Positions 17,962 to 28,219 of a stretch of DNA of 57,962 bases are shown one piece after another. A model generated the notes under the pieces. It was not told where the DNA came from, ran no database searches, and was given only the letters and a program-made list of their open reading frames with translations. The stretch's first letter is position 1, and every line of letters starts with the position of its first letter. A program made the position numbers and the translations under genes. Location of the stretch: NCBI GenBank assembly GCA_020435965.1, contig JAGQYS010000013.1, forward strand, positions 1-57,962, in the 5' to 3' direction. The DNA comes from Flavobacteriaceae bacterium (GTDB lineage: Bacteria > Bacteroidota > Bacteroidia > Flavobacteriales > Flavobacteriaceae).

Positions 17962-19101
17962 ATGAAGATTTTATTGGTTGGTGAATACAGCAGGCTTCAT
18001 AATTCTTTAAAAGAAGGGTTGTTGCAACATGGTCACGAAGTAATATTGCTAGGAACAGGAGACGGTTTTAAAAACTTTCCTACAGATATTACCATAACAG
18101 ACACCTTATTTTCCAAACCTTATTTTAAAACCATTGCTAAGGCATTTCACAAAGTGTTCAATATTCAATTAATAGAACTAGAATATTACAATAAGCTAAA
18201 AAAAATCATTCCAACTTTAAAAGATTTTGATGTCGTTCAGTTAATTAATGAACAAAGCTTCAAAACTTCACCAAACCTTGAAATACAATTGGTTACACAA
18301 CTCCTTAAACAAAACAGGAGTGTTTTTTTATTATCCTGCGGAACCGATTACACAAGTGTTAAATATGCTTTAGACAAAAAATTTCACTACTCTATTTTAA
18401 CACCCTACTTTGAAGATATTTCACTTAAAAAACATTATCGTTTTATATTAAAATATGTTTCAAAGCCTTATAAAAAATTGCATGATTTTTTGTTTAGCAA
18501 TGTGAAAGGAGTGATTGCATCAGACTTTGATTATCATATTCCTCTTAAAGGAAATTCAAAATATTTAGGATTAATTCCTAACCCAATTAATACTGATAAA
18601 ATTAAATACAAGCCTCTTAAAATTTCTAATAAAGTCATTATTTTTCATGGCATTAATAGAATGAATTATATTAAAAAAGGCAATCGTTTTTTTGAAGAAG
18701 CTTTAGATATTATTAAAAACAAATACAGTGATAAGGTTGATATTGTAGTTGCCGAAAATTTGCCTTACCAAGAATACATTAAAGCTTTTGATAGTTGCCA
18801 TATATTATTAGATCAAGTGTATGCCTATGATCAAGGTTATAACGCTTTAGAAGCTATGGCAAAAGGCAAAGTGGTGTTTACAGGTGCAGAAAAAGAATGG
18901 TTGGATTATTATAACCTGAGAGAAAACACAGTAGCCATCAATGCGTTACCTGACACTAATGACATTGTATCAAAATTGGAATGGCTTATTGAAAATCCGA
19001 GCATGATTTTAGAAATATCTAAAAATGCAAGAGCTTTTATTGACAGTGAACACAATTATATTCGCATTTCTGAACAATATCTAAAAATCTGGTCTAACTA
19101 A
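17962..19101 (+). CDS. Glycosyltransferase, GT1/GT4-like (GT-B fold)
   Basis: 379 aa. N-terminal GKYS-like LLVGEYSRLHNSLKEGLLQHGHEV is a typical GT-B first Rossmann strand. The C-terminal domain has FHGINRMNYIKKGNRFFEEAL, VVAENLPYQEYIKAFDSCHILLDQ and the donor-site ending YDQGYNALEAMAKGKVVFTG (E at about 294), as in GT4 retaining enzymes. Cytosolic or membrane-associated; sugar unknown. The next gene starts on the base after its stop codon, indicating translational coupling. Confidence 0.85.
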   Translation: MKILLVGEYSRLHNSLKEGLLQHGHEVILLGTGDGFKNFPTDITITDTLFSKPYFKTIAKAFHKVFNIQLIELEYYNKLKKIIPTLKDFDVVQLINEQSFKTSPNLEIQLVTQLLKQNRSVFLLSCGTDYTSVKYALDKKFHYSILTPYFEDISLKKHYRFILKYVSKPYKKLHDFLFSNVKGVIASDFDYHIPLKGNSKYLGLIPNPINTDKIKYKPLKISNKVIIFHGINRMNYIKKGNRFFEEALDIIKNKYSDKVDIVVAENLPYQEYIKAFDSCHILLDQVYAYDQGYNALEAMAKGKVVFTGAEKEWLDYYNLRENTVAINALPDTNDIVSKLEWLIENPSMILEISKNARAFIDSEHNYIRISEQYLKIWSN

Positions 19102-19932
19102 ATGAATCATTTTTTAATTACCAGATTTAATATAAAGAGTGAGAATTGGAAATTCACTAAAAGTGGTGCTTTAACTCATACTGATTTATGGTTAGAGCAA
19201 CGCTTCAATCTTTTTGAAACTTACTGTTTGCCTTCTGTAAAAAACCAAAGCAACCAAGAGTTTAAATGGTTTGTTATTTTTGATTTAAGCACACCAAATG
19301 CATTTAAAAATAGAATTGAAACTTTAGCATCTAGCTACAGTAATCTCATTGTTTTGTACACTGAAAGTTTTCAAACTTTAAAAGCAACATTATATGAAGC
19401 CATAATAACCAATCTTACTCCTAAACACAATTTTATTATCACCACAAGATTAGACAATGATGATGCTATTCACACTGATTTTATTAATTGTATTCAACTA
19501 GCTTTTAAACCTCAACACAACACTATTGTAGATGTAATAAAAGGGTATCAATACATTGTAAATAGTAATGATGTGAGATATTATACATCAAACTACAATC
19601 CGTTTATAAGTTTAATTGAAGATACCTCTATGTTTGAAACTGTGATGGCAAAAAACCATGAACACTGGAAAACCTTACCCAACAGAATTGTTTATAACAA
19701 AAAAGCACTTTGGCTACAGGTAGTGCATGAAGACAATATATTGAACAGTAAAATCAATTCTTTGAAAAAAACTTATCAGATTGATTTTAGCGCTTTCGGA
19801 TTACAAAACTTATCTCTTAAAGTCAATAAATTAAAAACATTATTTTTTAATATTAGAATGGCTCCATTAAGAGCTTTTGAAAAGATAAAAAATGTGATTA
19901 GGAGGTTTATCAAATATGAGTTAAAGAGATGA
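19102..19932 (+). CDS. Putative rhamnosyltransferase-like glycosyltransferase
   Basis: 276 aa. The N-terminus (FLITRFN..., WLEQRFNLFETYCLPSVKNQ, FKWFVIFD) matches the putative rhamnosyl transferase family (PF11316-like). A TTRLDNDDAIH motif near 113-122 serves as the metal/nucleotide site. ATG immediately follows the preceding glycosyltransferase stop. C-terminal basic helix (LKTLFFNIRMAPLRAFEKIKNVIRRF) could bind the membrane. Sugar specificity is a family guess only. Convergent with the acyltransferase gene, 5 nt apart. Confidence 0.75.
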   Translation: MNHFLITRFNIKSENWKFTKSGALTHTDLWLEQRFNLFETYCLPSVKNQSNQEFKWFVIFDLSTPNAFKNRIETLASSYSNLIVLYTESFQTLKATLYEAIITNLTPKHNFIITTRLDNDDAIHTDFINCIQLAFKPQHNTIVDVIKGYQYIVNSNDVRYYTSNYNPFISLIEDTSMFETVMAKNHEHWKTLPNRIVYNKKALWLQVVHEDNILNSKINSLKKTYQIDFSAFGLQNLSLKVNKLKTLFFNIRMAPLRAFEKIKNVIRRFIKYELKR

Positions 19933-19937
19933 AATAG

Positions 19938-20684
19938 TTAATAAGCTTTAAGTGATAAATTAAGATTTTCAAGTTCACCTTTCCAATCTCTTGAAATATT
20001 TAGCTTTAGTAATTTTGCAGGCACTCCTCCAATTAAGCAATTCTCACTTAAATCTGTATAATCTTTTAAACATAAACTATTGGAAGCTATTGTACAATTA
20101 TCAGGTGTTTTAGTCCCTTTAAGAACAGTCACTCTATTACTAATAAAGTTATAATTACCAAGAATAATATTAGCTGTCATTGGAAGGTTCTGATTAGTCT
20201 TTAAATCAACCATCTTATGAAAATTGGTGTCTATTACTTGAGACTCAAAACCTATTCTAGTATAGTCTCCAAAAATAATTTTATCATAACAAATTATTTT
20301 TCCTAATGAACCAATAGAAGCCATATCTCCAAATTCACAATATCCATTTTTTGCTATTAATATAAAACAATCCTTTCCAAACTGAGCATAACCTTTAAAA
20401 TGTAAATGACCCACTAAATTTATTTCAGCAATACCAATATGTCTAGTAGGTTTTTCATACTGCTGTCCAAAACCAATCATTGCAGTTTTGATTGGAGCAT
20501 CTATAGTAATTTTCCCATCTATACTAGTAAATTTGACACTACCATAAAAAAATACTGGAAGTTTTTTTGCAATTGGAAAAGGAAATTTTTTAAAATTAAA
20601 ATAAATAGTTTTTAACCAATTTATTGAGAAGAAGAATTTTATTTTTCTCTTTATACCTTTTTTATTTTTAAAAATCTTAATCAT
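19938..20684 (-). CDS. Hexapeptide-repeat (LbH) acyltransferase
   Basis: 248 aa. A left-handed beta-helix acetyl/acyltransferase with imperfect hexapeptide repeats (e.g. IICYDKIIFGDYTRIGFES, IILGNYNFISNRVTVLKGT, NCLIGGVPAKLL). The catalytic-type His lies in DTNFHKM near 158. The N-terminal 60 residues are basic and aromatic. Likely O- or N-acetylates a sugar of the cluster's polysaccharide. Overlaps the upstream Wzx gene by 8 bases, so they are coupled; last gene of the long minus-strand run from typA. Confidence 0.82.
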   Translation of the reverse strand: MIKIFKNKKGIKRKIKFFFSINWLKTIYFNFKKFPFPIAKKLPVFFYGSVKFTSIDGKITIDAPIKTAMIGFGQQYEKPTRHIGIAEINLVGHLHFKGYAQFGKDCFILIAKNGYCEFGDMASIGSLGKIICYDKIIFGDYTRIGFESQVIDTNFHKMVDLKTNQNLPMTANIILGNYNFISNRVTVLKGTKTPDNCTIASNSLCLKDYTDLSENCLIGGVPAKLLKLNISRDWKGELENLNLSLKAY

Positions 20685-22161
20685 TTTTTTTACCTATAAA
20701 AGAATTAATAACACTTCTTAAATCAACTTTTTTATTAATAAAATAAAGAGTAAACCAACTAGATAATATTATCATTACTGTAAGTAATATATATTTAATT
20801 TCCGCATTGCCAATAAAAGTTAAAACGAGACTTATCAAACAGAAACAAATACAAGCTAAGAAAACGTAAATAAATTCTTTGTTTAATGAAAAAAGGTATC
20901 TAAATTTCATTATCAAATAAATTACTGAAAAATGTATAATATAGTATGCCAAAAAGCTTATTCCTAAACCTCGTAATCCATCATAATCATATCCAATAAT
21001 GCTCATTAACAAAAGTAAAGCATTGAACCCAATTGCAGTTTTTATATATACTTTAGAGTCGCCTTTGGCTATAAAGTAATAACCCATTGACCAAGATGCA
21101 GCCTTAAATACAATGCCAATAAGCCCAAAAGAAACCAAGCTTACTACAACTAAAAATTCTGCACTAAAGAATAGCCTAATTAGTGTTGGAGCAAAACTTA
21201 AAAATATAATGATTATTGGAGTAACTAATAAAACACCTATTAAAGCTTGTTTAATAATGATATCGCTTGCTTTTTCAAAGTTATCTGAAACAGCGGATAA
21301 TCTTGGAAAATAATCTTTTCCCATAGCATTAAAAACCATACCAACGTAAGTGTTAATTATAAGGAAACCTACATTATAAAACCCAACCTCTGAAATACCA
21401 CCAACATTTTTTACATAAATTTGGAGCATGTAAACTGTAAGAATAGAAAACAAACTTGTAACACTTAGTGTTAAACCAAGTTTTATCATGCCCTTTCCTT
21501 CAAAAATAGTTTCTTTTAATGTTAGCTTTTTTTGAGTGCTAACTTTATAATTATTAAAGTAATGGCTTATATAATAGCCGAAAATTGCAGACAATAGAAT
21601 AAAGGGAACTATACCATCAACACCAAAATAATAAAATAGAGCTATTGAAATTACTAAACTAAATCCACTAGCATAAACATTGGCTTTTGCCAAATTGACT
21701 AATCTTCTTTGACCTTGTAATATCGCAAGATTTGATAATGTAATTTGTCTAAAAAACAAAGCAATTGCTATCCAAACAAACGAAAAAGCATAGTCTTTGC
21801 TGTCAAATACCAAAACACTTAAATATTTTGAAAAAATAATAATGGATAATGCACCTATTAACCCACTTACCCAAACCAATTTTTTTAAAACATAAATTAT
21901 TGAATCGACTCTTTCAGTGCTTAAATTTTGTTTAGCATAAGCTATCTCTTTTACAGAACTTAAATCAAGCCCTAGCTTAGAGATTACACTTGCTAAGTTT
22001 AATGTTGAGTTGAACAATCCTAAAATTCCCATTCCTGATGGTCCAATAAGTACAGCCGCAAATTTTGATTTAATTATGGAGAATAAAATATTAAGTAGTT
22101 GCACACCACTAAATAAGGATGTAGCTTTTAATATTTGTCTATATGTGTTTTGGTCTTTCAC
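20677..22161 (-). CDS. O-antigen/polysaccharide translocase (Wzx-like flippase) 1
   Basis: 494 aa, about 14 predicted TM segments, MOP superfamily. N-terminal SLFSGVQLLNILFSIIKSKFAAVLIGPSGMGILGLFNSTL is typical of O-antigen flippases that turn lipid-linked oligosaccharide across the inner membrane. GTG start (MKDQNTYRQI): an ATG two bases upstream in another frame runs straight into a stop. 24 bases after the second flippase gene, same strand. Two flippases in a row are unusual (see findings). Confidence 0.88.
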   Translation of the reverse strand: MKDQNTYRQILKATSLFSGVQLLNILFSIIKSKFAAVLIGPSGMGILGLFNSTLNLASVISKLGLDLSSVKEIAYAKQNLSTERVDSIIYVLKKLVWVSGLIGALSIIIFSKYLSVLVFDSKDYAFSFVWIAIALFFRQITLSNLAILQGQRRLVNLAKANVYASGFSLVISIALFYYFGVDGIVPFILLSAIFGYYISHYFNNYKVSTQKKLTLKETIFEGKGMIKLGLTLSVTSLFSILTVYMLQIYVKNVGGISEVGFYNVGFLIINTYVGMVFNAMGKDYFPRLSAVSDNFEKASDIIIKQALIGVLLVTPIIIIFLSFAPTLIRLFFSAEFLVVVSLVSFGLIGIVFKAASWSMGYYFIAKGDSKVYIKTAIGFNALLLLMSIIGYDYDGLRGLGISFLAYYIIHFSVIYLIMKFRYLFSLNKEFIYVFLACICFCLISLVLTFIGNAEIKYILLTVMIILSSWFTLYFINKKVDLRSVINSFIGKKND

Positions 22162-22185
22162 ATTAAAATCTATATTATGATAGAG

Positions 22186-23502
22186 TTAATCTAACAATTG
22201 CTTATCATCATCCTCTGGTAAGATACCAAATAACGAGCTACTAAACATGATGAGTATTACAATGTAGTACAGCACATAACTTACAAAATGAGCTATATTA
22301 GCTCCTTTTACTCCATATAAGTCAACAAAATAAACACTAGTTGCATAAAGCATAACTACCAGAAACAACTCCGTTATAATAAAATGAACAAACATTTTCT
22401 TGGCAATAAATTGGTAAGCAATTACAATGGCTAAAACTTTAACTAAGTCGCCAAGTAACTGCCAGCCAAATAACTCCTCCACTCTTTCAAATTCATCTGT
22501 TAAGAAAATGGCAATAATAAAAGGTCTCAATAAGTAAATAACTAAAAGTCCCATGGCAAAAACAGGAATCATGGTTTTATAAAAATCAAATACTTCTTTT
22601 CTAAATTCTTTTATATTATCAATTTCCTGAAAACGAGGCAAAAAGTATAAAGTCATTATGGAGTTTACAAACATTAAATAATACACAGAAATCCTATTCA
22701 TAGCTTCCCAAAAACCAGCAGCTTCCATACCCTCAGTTGATATGATATAATTTCTAATACTAATCATTACTAATGGTAATGTTAATCCTGACACTAATGC
22801 CATTATAGCAAATGGACTTAATTTTTTTAAAATTTCAAAATCAATATTTTTTACTTTTATATGTGATAAGAAGTTTCTTCTGTTTACGATACCAACAAGA
22901 GTAATCAAAAAAATAAGTGATGGTGAAATCACTACTGAAACCAATGCACCATCAATGTTATCCTGCCAAATTAAAACTAAGGTCACACACAAGCCCATGA
23001 TTTGCCCAATGATATTTATTATCATTAAAAACTTATACTTAGCAAAACCGTTCATTATGGAAAAGCTAAACATGTTTAAGGCATAAAAAGGAAGTGCTAT
23101 AGCGAGTACTTCTATAACATACTCATAGTGATAACGTTTAGAAAATATGAGGTCGTTTATTGTTTCGGCATTATAATAACACAATAAGCAAACAAGAAAC
23201 ATGGCACAAAACCCAATATAAAATGTAGTAGAAAGTACTTGGCTTAGCTTTTTTACATCATCTTTAAAATCGCTAATTAATTTAACAACTCCATTATATA
23301 AACCAACTGTTGCAAAAGATTGTACAGCTGTTAAAAAGTTGCGCAAGTTACCAATCAACGCCATACCTTCAGCACCAATAAAAATGGCTATGAATTTAGT
23401 CGTTAAAAAACCAGCTACAATTTTGGTAACCACAGTTGCCGAATGCAGCCAAACCACTCTAATGAGCACCTTACTGTTTATGTAATCTATGAGTTTTTTC
23501 AA
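22186..23502 (-). CDS. O-antigen/polysaccharide translocase (Wzx-like flippase) 2
   Basis: 438 aa, about 12 TM segments. Signature TVVTKIVAGFLTTKFIAIFIGAEGMALIGNLRNF near 23-57 is the WzxE-type N-terminus. Starts with TTG directly after the TAA of the aminotransferase gene (TAA-TTG), giving MKKLIDYINSKVLIRV, which fits family N-termini; no ATG lies nearby. It shares the VGLYN/GAEGM-type signature with its neighbour only at fold level, so the two are not a recent duplication. Confidence 0.88.
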   Translation of the reverse strand: MKKLIDYINSKVLIRVVWLHSATVVTKIVAGFLTTKFIAIFIGAEGMALIGNLRNFLTAVQSFATVGLYNGVVKLISDFKDDVKKLSQVLSTTFYIGFCAMFLVCLLCYYNAETINDLIFSKRYHYEYVIEVLAIALPFYALNMFSFSIMNGFAKYKFLMIINIIGQIMGLCVTLVLIWQDNIDGALVSVVISPSLIFLITLVGIVNRRNFLSHIKVKNIDFEILKKLSPFAIMALVSGLTLPLVMISIRNYIISTEGMEAAGFWEAMNRISVYYLMFVNSIMTLYFLPRFQEIDNIKEFRKEVFDFYKTMIPVFAMGLLVIYLLRPFIIAIFLTDEFERVEELFGWQLLGDLVKVLAIVIAYQFIAKKMFVHFIITELFLVVMLYATSVYFVDLYGVKGANIAHFVSYVLYYIVILIMFSSSLFGILPEDDDKQLLD

Positions 23503-24660
23503 TTAGTAGGCGTTTATAAGTTCAACAATTTTTTCAATTTCTGTTTGAGGCATAACTGGACTAATTGGAATACTAATAACTGTGTTATGAATGGCTTCTG
23601 TTATTGGCAAATTTAAACTTTTATATGGCAATAAGGCTTTTTGTTTATGTGGCGGAATGGGATAATGGATTAAAGTTTCAACTTGGTTCGATTTTAAATA
23701 AGCCTGAAAATCATCTCTATTTGTTACTCTAATTACAAATTGATGGAATACATGACTTAAATTACAAGCAACTTTAGGCAATTTTATTTTACTGTTTTTA
23801 ATAGATTCAGAGTAGTACTTCGCAATAGATATTCGCTTAGCATTGTCTAAATCTAACATTGGTAACTTAATGTTTAAAAATGTTGCTTGCAATTCATCTA
23901 ATCTGGAATTATAGCCAATAACATCATTTACATATTTTGATGAGGTTCCGTAATTTCTGAGTTTGCCAATTATTTCTGCCAATTCATCATCATTGGTTGT
24001 TACAGCTCCACCATCACCTAAAGCACCTAAATTCTTACTTGGATAAAAGCTAAATCCAGCTGCATCACTTAAATTTCCTGCTTTTAAAACACTTTGATTT
24101 GTAGCTGATTCCTTTTTAACTGCCTTGGAATTTGGAATTTGAATATTGAAATTTGCAACTGCTCCATGAGCTTGAGCAGCATCTTCAACAACCAATAAAT
24201 TATTTGCTTTTGCAATGCTGTTTATAGCTTGCATATCTGCCAACTGTCCATATAGATGCACTGCAAGTATAGCTTTGGTTTTTTTTGTTATCGCCTTTTT
24301 TATTTCTATTGGTGAAATATTGAATGTAGATTCATCTGGTTCAACTAAAACAGGTTTTAAGCCAGCATGAATAACAGATAAAATAGAAGCTATATAAGTG
24401 TTTGCTGGTACAATAACCTCATCACCTCCTTTTAGTTTTCCTAAAACTTTATAAGCATTGAAGATAAGCACTAAAGCATCTAAACCATTACCTGTTCCGA
24501 TACAATATTTGGTACTACAATAATTTGCAAAAGCAGTTTCAAAAGTTCCAACCTCATCACCTAGAATATAGCAACCTGAATTTAGGAACCGTTTATAAGC
24601 TTCTTTAAATTCGGCATCATATCTTGAGTTAATCAATTTTAAATCCTGAAACTTAATCAT
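23503..24660 (-). CDS. DegT/DnrJ/EryC1/StrS aminotransferase (FdtB-like)
   Basis: 385 aa PLP-dependent sugar aminotransferase. Internal aldimine lysine is K209 in [17 protein letters not shown]; other motifs are GTGNGLDAL near 55-63, [18 protein letters not shown], and [11 protein letters not shown] at 157-167. Likely aminates the 3-keto sugar made by the FdtA-type isomerase of the cluster (inference). Odd: about 20 extra residues (around 169-193, [17 protein letters not shown]) lie between HGA and the lysine strand compared with usual family spacing. Overlaps the upstream GNAT/FemAB-like gene by 4 bases. Confidence 0.88.
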   Translation of the reverse strand: MIKFQDLKLINSRYDAEFKEAYKRFLNSGCYILGDEVGTFETAFANYCSTKYCIGTGNGLDALVLIFNAYKVLGKLKGGDEVIVPANTYIASILSVIHAGLKPVLVEPDESTFNISPIEIKKAITKKTKAILAVHLYGQLADMQAINSIAKANNLLVVEDAAQAHGAVANFNIQIPNSKAVKKESATNQSVLKAGNLSDAAGFSFYPSKNLGALGDGGAVTTNDDELAEIIGKLRNYGTSSKYVNDVIGYNSRLDELQATFLNIKLPMLDLDNAKRISIAKYYSESIKNSKIKLPKVACNLSHVFHQFVIRVTNRDDFQAYLKSNQVETLIHYPIPPHKQKALLPYKSLNLPITEAIHNTVISIPISPVMPQTEIEKIVELINAY

Positions 24661-25631
24661 ATAAATGTAGTATTAAGTTTATGATGATTTTTTATTTCAA
24701 TTTTATAAAAATCATGCTTTATGCTTCGTGCTCCAAATGATTCTTTCCATGATAGAAGCCCTTCATTAATGCGCTGTCCTTGATGTTCATTAGAAATACC
24801 AAAATCAAAATACTTTTTATTTTTAAAAACAGTGTTGATTAAATAATCGAACAATATATCTAAACTTCCAAATTCTTGCTTTTGCTCATTTGCAGATATA
24901 TACTGAGCATGAGCTACATTTTTGGATTCAAATATAGTACAACCAGCAACAATTTCGTTATTCTTGTAAACATTGAATTGCCTGATGTTTTTAGGGAAGA
25001 ATTTATGCAACACTTCAATTTCATCAACAGAATGAACTGGTTTGGCACTATGCTGCTGTTTTAAATTAGGGATTAAAACATGATCCCAAAACCCTTTAAA
25101 GTCGGTAGATTCTTTTACTTCTAAATTATTGTTTAAAGCGCGTTTCAACCCTCTTTTCCTGTTTGAAGAATTAACCTTTAACCTATTTGAATTTTCAATT
25201 ACAGATGTTATATCTCTTCTAATTAAGCTTGCATTCAGCTTAAATAGTAAATAATCCAGTTCGTCACTTGGCAAATGGTGATAAACATTAGGCAGCATTT
25301 TAATAGTAAGATCAGAAAAACCTTCTGATTCCATTTGTTGTAAAAGCAAAGTAAAAGCCTTTATAACTTCTTCAAATTTAGTTTCAGCCTGTAAAAGCAA
25401 TCCACCATAAGTTAGACCTTGATGTGATATTAAACTTTTATTTAAAACATTGGCAGGAAACAAAGCGAAAGGCTTAACAGCTTTAAAAACGATATATGAG
25501 TTGTCATCAAATCTATCTTGATGATAGTCCATAAAATCACGGTCGAACAAAAATGTAGCGTTCTTTGAAGTGGCTACAAATTTGTTCCAAAGTTGTTTAT
25601 GATTGCTGTTATATTTTTCTATTGAAAAAAT
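24657..25631 (-). CDS. FemAB/GNAT-fold acyltransferase-like protein, probable ATT start
   Basis: Two degenerate GNAT domains, as in FemAB-like peptidyl or sugar N-acyltransferases of glycan clusters. C-terminal motif [26 protein letters not shown] is characteristic of the Bacteroidota group. Starting at the first standard codon (TTG, 25550) gives 297 aa and cuts into a conserved N-terminus: the open frame upstream reads [18 protein letters not shown] then [13 protein letters not shown], which is the usual family N-terminus. No ATG/GTG/TTG/CTG exists in that 126-base extension, so I propose ATT at 25631 (MFSIEKYNS...), about 324 aa. It may add an acyl group to the amino sugar made by the DegT enzyme. 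Confidence 0.72.
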   Translation of the reverse strand: MFSIEKYNSNHKQLWNKFVATSKNATFLFDRDFMDYHQDRFDDNSYIVFKAVKPFALFPANVLNKSLISHQGLTYGGLLLQAETKFEEVIKAFTLLLQQMESEGFSDLTIKMLPNVYHHLPSDELDYLLFKLNASLIRRDITSVIENSNRLKVNSSNRKRGLKRALNNNLEVKESTDFKGFWDHVLIPNLKQQHSAKPVHSVDEIEVLHKFFPKNIRQFNVYKNNEIVAGCTIFESKNVAHAQYISANEQKQEFGSLDILFDYLINTVFKNKKYFDFGISNEHQGQRINEGLLSWKESFGARSIKHDFYKIEIKNHHKLNTTFI

Positions 25632-25666
25632 ATGCGCTGGTCTTTGAAATTGATTGCGTGAAAATA

Positions 25667-25897
25667 CTAATTTTTCTTAATAAAAAGGTAATAGAAGTTA
25701 ACACCAAAAATTGCTGCATTTGAAATGATTATTGGCCAAGAAGTTGATAACATGAAACCATAAGCCACAAAAAATGCGCAAGCAAAAGAATTGATTATTC
25801 TTAGCTTGCGCACATCTTTCATCATAAAGGAAATTAACAACAAAACCATGGCTATATAGCCAACCCATTCTGTAATGCTAACTCCTAATAATTCCAT
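25667..25897 (-). CDS. Small YgjV-like inner membrane protein
   Basis: 76 aa with two or three TM segments (about 11-24, 33-50 and 54-72). It resembles half of the YgjV/LIV-type repeat (GYIAMVLLLISFMMKDVRKLRIINSFACAFFVAYG), a pattern seen in PnuC- or SemiSWEET-like small transporters, which work as oligomers. ATG overlaps the typA stop codon by one base, so it is translationally coupled to typA. Transported compound unknown. Confidence 0.65.
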   Translation of the reverse strand: MELLGVSITEWVGYIAMVLLLISFMMKDVRKLRIINSFACAFFVAYGFMLSTSWPIIISNAAIFGVNFYYLFIKKN

Positions 25898-27696
25898 TAT
25901 ATCGTTTTGTTTCGTTTTCTATCTACTTCTTTTAAAAGTATTTTACGCAAGCGTAAAAAGTTTGGAGTGACTTCAACATATTCATCTTTTTGAATATATT
26001 CAAGTGCTTCTTCTAATGAAAACTTAATTGCAGGAACAATTTTAGCCTTATCATCTGCTCCAGAAGAACGAACATTGCTTAACTTTTTGGTTTTAGTAAT
26101 ATTAACCACCATATCGTCTCCACGAGAGTTCTCACCAATAACCTGGCCTTCGTAAATGTCTTCTCCTGGATCTACAAAAAACTTTCCTCTATCTTGTAAT
26201 TTATCAATAGAATATGGAATGGCTTGTCCTTTTTCCATAGACACCAAACTTCCGTTTTGACGCTCTGGAATACCACCTTTTATTGGTTGATATTCTTTAA
26301 AGCGATGAGCCATAATAGCTTCACCAGCAGTAGCAGTAAGTAATTGGTTACGTAAACCAATAATACCACGTGATGGCACCATGAATTTACAAATCATTCT
26401 ATCGCCTTTACCCTCCATGCTCAACATTTCACCTTTACGTAAGGTAACCATTTCTATAGCTTTACCTGAAACAGATTCTGGTAAATCAATGGTCATTTCT
26501 TCAACTGGCTCACATTTTACACCATCAATTTCTTTGATGATTACTTGTGGTTGTCCAATTTGCATCTCGTAACCTTCACGACGCATGGTTTCAATTAAAA
26601 CTGATAAATGCAATACACCACGACCAAAAACCAAGAATTTATCTGCACTATCAGTTTCATTCACCCTAAGTGCCAAGTTTTTTTCCAACTCTCTGTTTAA
26701 ACGGTCTTTAATATGACGAGAGGTAACAAACTTTCCGTCTTTACCAAAGAAAGGAGAATCATTAATGGTAAACAACATGCTCATTGTAGGCTCATCAATA
26801 GCAATGGTTTTCAATCCTTCAGGATTTTCAAAATCGGCAATGGTATCACCAATATCAAATCCTTCAAGACCAACTAAGGCACAAATATCACCAGCTTGAA
26901 CTGCATCTACTTTTATACGACCTAAGCCTTCAAATGTGTGCAATTCTTTAATTTTAGATTTTACAATACGTCCATCGCGTTTTACTAAAGAAATATTTTG
27001 CCCTGCTTTAAGCACACCTCTTGTTAAACGACCAATCGCTATACGGCCTGTAAATGAAGAATAATCTAGTGATGTAATTAACATTTGTGTTGTGCCTTCT
27101 TCAATTTTTGGCGAAGGAATATGATTGATTACCATATCTAATAATGGCTGAATAGAGTCTGTTTGGTTTTTCCAATCTTCACTCATCCAATTGTGTTTTG
27201 CCGAACCGTAAACCGTTGGAAAATCCAATTGCCATTCTTCAGCACCAAGTTCAAACATTAAATCAAATACTGATTCATGAACTTCATCAGGTGTACAGTT
27301 TTCTTTATCCACTTTATTGATGACCACGCAAGGTTTCAATCCTAAATCTATGGCTTTTTGAAGTACAAAACGAGTTTGTGGCATTGGACCTTCAAAAGCA
27401 TCTACTAACAATAAAACACCATCAGCCATGTTTAAAACACGCTCTACTTCTCCACCAAAATCCGCGTGACCAGGAGTATCAATGATATTGATTTTAGTGT
27501 CCTTATATACAACAGAAACGTTTTTTGAGGTAATGGTAATACCACGTTCACGCTCTAAATCGTTGTTATCAAGGATTAAATCTCCAGTATTTTCGTTTTC
27601 ACGAAACAATTGGCAATGATACATGATTTTATCAACCAACGTTGTTTTTCCGTGGTCAACGTGTGCAATAATTGCAATATTTTTTATATTAGCCAT
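25897..27696 (-). CDS. typA: Translational GTPase TypA/BipA
   Basis: Ribosome-associated GTPase needed for late 50S assembly and stress or cold adaptation (599 aa, normal length). G1 AHVDHGKTT at 11-19, G2 RGITI, G3 [11 protein letters not shown] near 74-84, G4 NKVDK near 130. Followed by EF-G-like domains II, III and V and the TypA-specific C-terminal domain ([22 protein letters not shown] ... [18 protein letters not shown]). Transcribed from a promoter with a perfect TACCTTTG and heads the minus-strand run into the glycan cluster. Confidence 0.97.
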   Translation of the reverse strand: MANIKNIAIIAHVDHGKTTLVDKIMYHCQLFRENENTGDLILDNNDLERERGITITSKNVSVVYKDTKINIIDTPGHADFGGEVERVLNMADGVLLLVDAFEGPMPQTRFVLQKAIDLGLKPCVVINKVDKENCTPDEVHESVFDLMFELGAEEWQLDFPTVYGSAKHNWMSEDWKNQTDSIQPLLDMVINHIPSPKIEEGTTQMLITSLDYSSFTGRIAIGRLTRGVLKAGQNISLVKRDGRIVKSKIKELHTFEGLGRIKVDAVQAGDICALVGLEGFDIGDTIADFENPEGLKTIAIDEPTMSMLFTINDSPFFGKDGKFVTSRHIKDRLNRELEKNLALRVNETDSADKFLVFGRGVLHLSVLIETMRREGYEMQIGQPQVIIKEIDGVKCEPVEEMTIDLPESVSGKAIEMVTLRKGEMLSMEGKGDRMICKFMVPSRGIIGLRNQLLTATAGEAIMAHRFKEYQPIKGGIPERQNGSLVSMEKGQAIPYSIDKLQDRGKFFVDPGEDIYEGQVIGENSRGDDMVVNITKTKKLSNVRSSGADDKAKIVPAIKFSLEEALEYIQKDEYVEVTPNFLRLRKILLKEVDRKRNKTI

Positions 27697-27717
27697 AGCT
27701 ACTTTATTTTAAGCGTG

Positions 27718-27725
27718 CAAAGGTA
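27718..27725 (-). promoter_or_regulatory. -7 promoter element (TACCTTTG) of typA
   Basis: Perfect TAnnTTTG on the minus strand, 21 nt upstream of the typA ATG, predicting a leader of about 15 nt. The -33 region is A/T-rich without a clear TTG. Confidence 0.6.
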
Positions 27726-27854
27726 CGTTATATTTTATGAATTTTACACCATCCCTAAACTTATTTAAATGTGTTAAATTCTTGTTATTTAAGAAATTTA
27801 ATAAAATATGATGTTGTATCTTAACGTTAGAGTAGTTGATTAATAGCAAATACA

Positions 27855-28214
27855 ATGAAACTTATCAATAAATACGCGAATTTAATTCCGTACATGTACT
27901 TTATTGCAGTCATAACTTATCTATTTACTGATACAAACCAGCGAGAAGGAGTTTTGGCATATCCTATTTTATTATTTGGTATTCCGTTTTTATGGCAGCT
28001 CATAAAACCTAACAGAAAGCTTAATTTTGCTTTGGGTATCACTTTTGTATGCTTATCTTCTTATTTGATATTGGCATACTTATCTGACGTTTTTGATATT
28101 ATTTCTCTCAATACTAAAGCCAAACAATTTGTACTAATTGGTGGTGGTTTTGTATTGGCTAATTTTATCATGTCGCTCTGGATAATTAGAAATAGCATAA
28201 AGCGAACCTTCTAA
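27855..28214 (+). CDS. Small four-TM membrane protein of unknown function
   Basis: 119 aa. Four hydrophobic segments (about 10-25, 36-49, 58-77 and 90-108) with short loops and a basic C-terminus (RNSIKRTF). No recognisable motif. Located between typA (divergent) and kdsA; kdsA has its own promoter starting 6 bases after this gene ends. Confidence 0.65.
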   Translation: MKLINKYANLIPYMYFIAVITYLFTDTNQREGVLAYPILLFGIPFLWQLIKPNRKLNFALGITFVCLSSYLILAYLSDVFDIISLNTKAKQFVLIGGGFVLANFIMSLWIIRNSIKRTF

Positions 28215-28219
28215 ATGTG

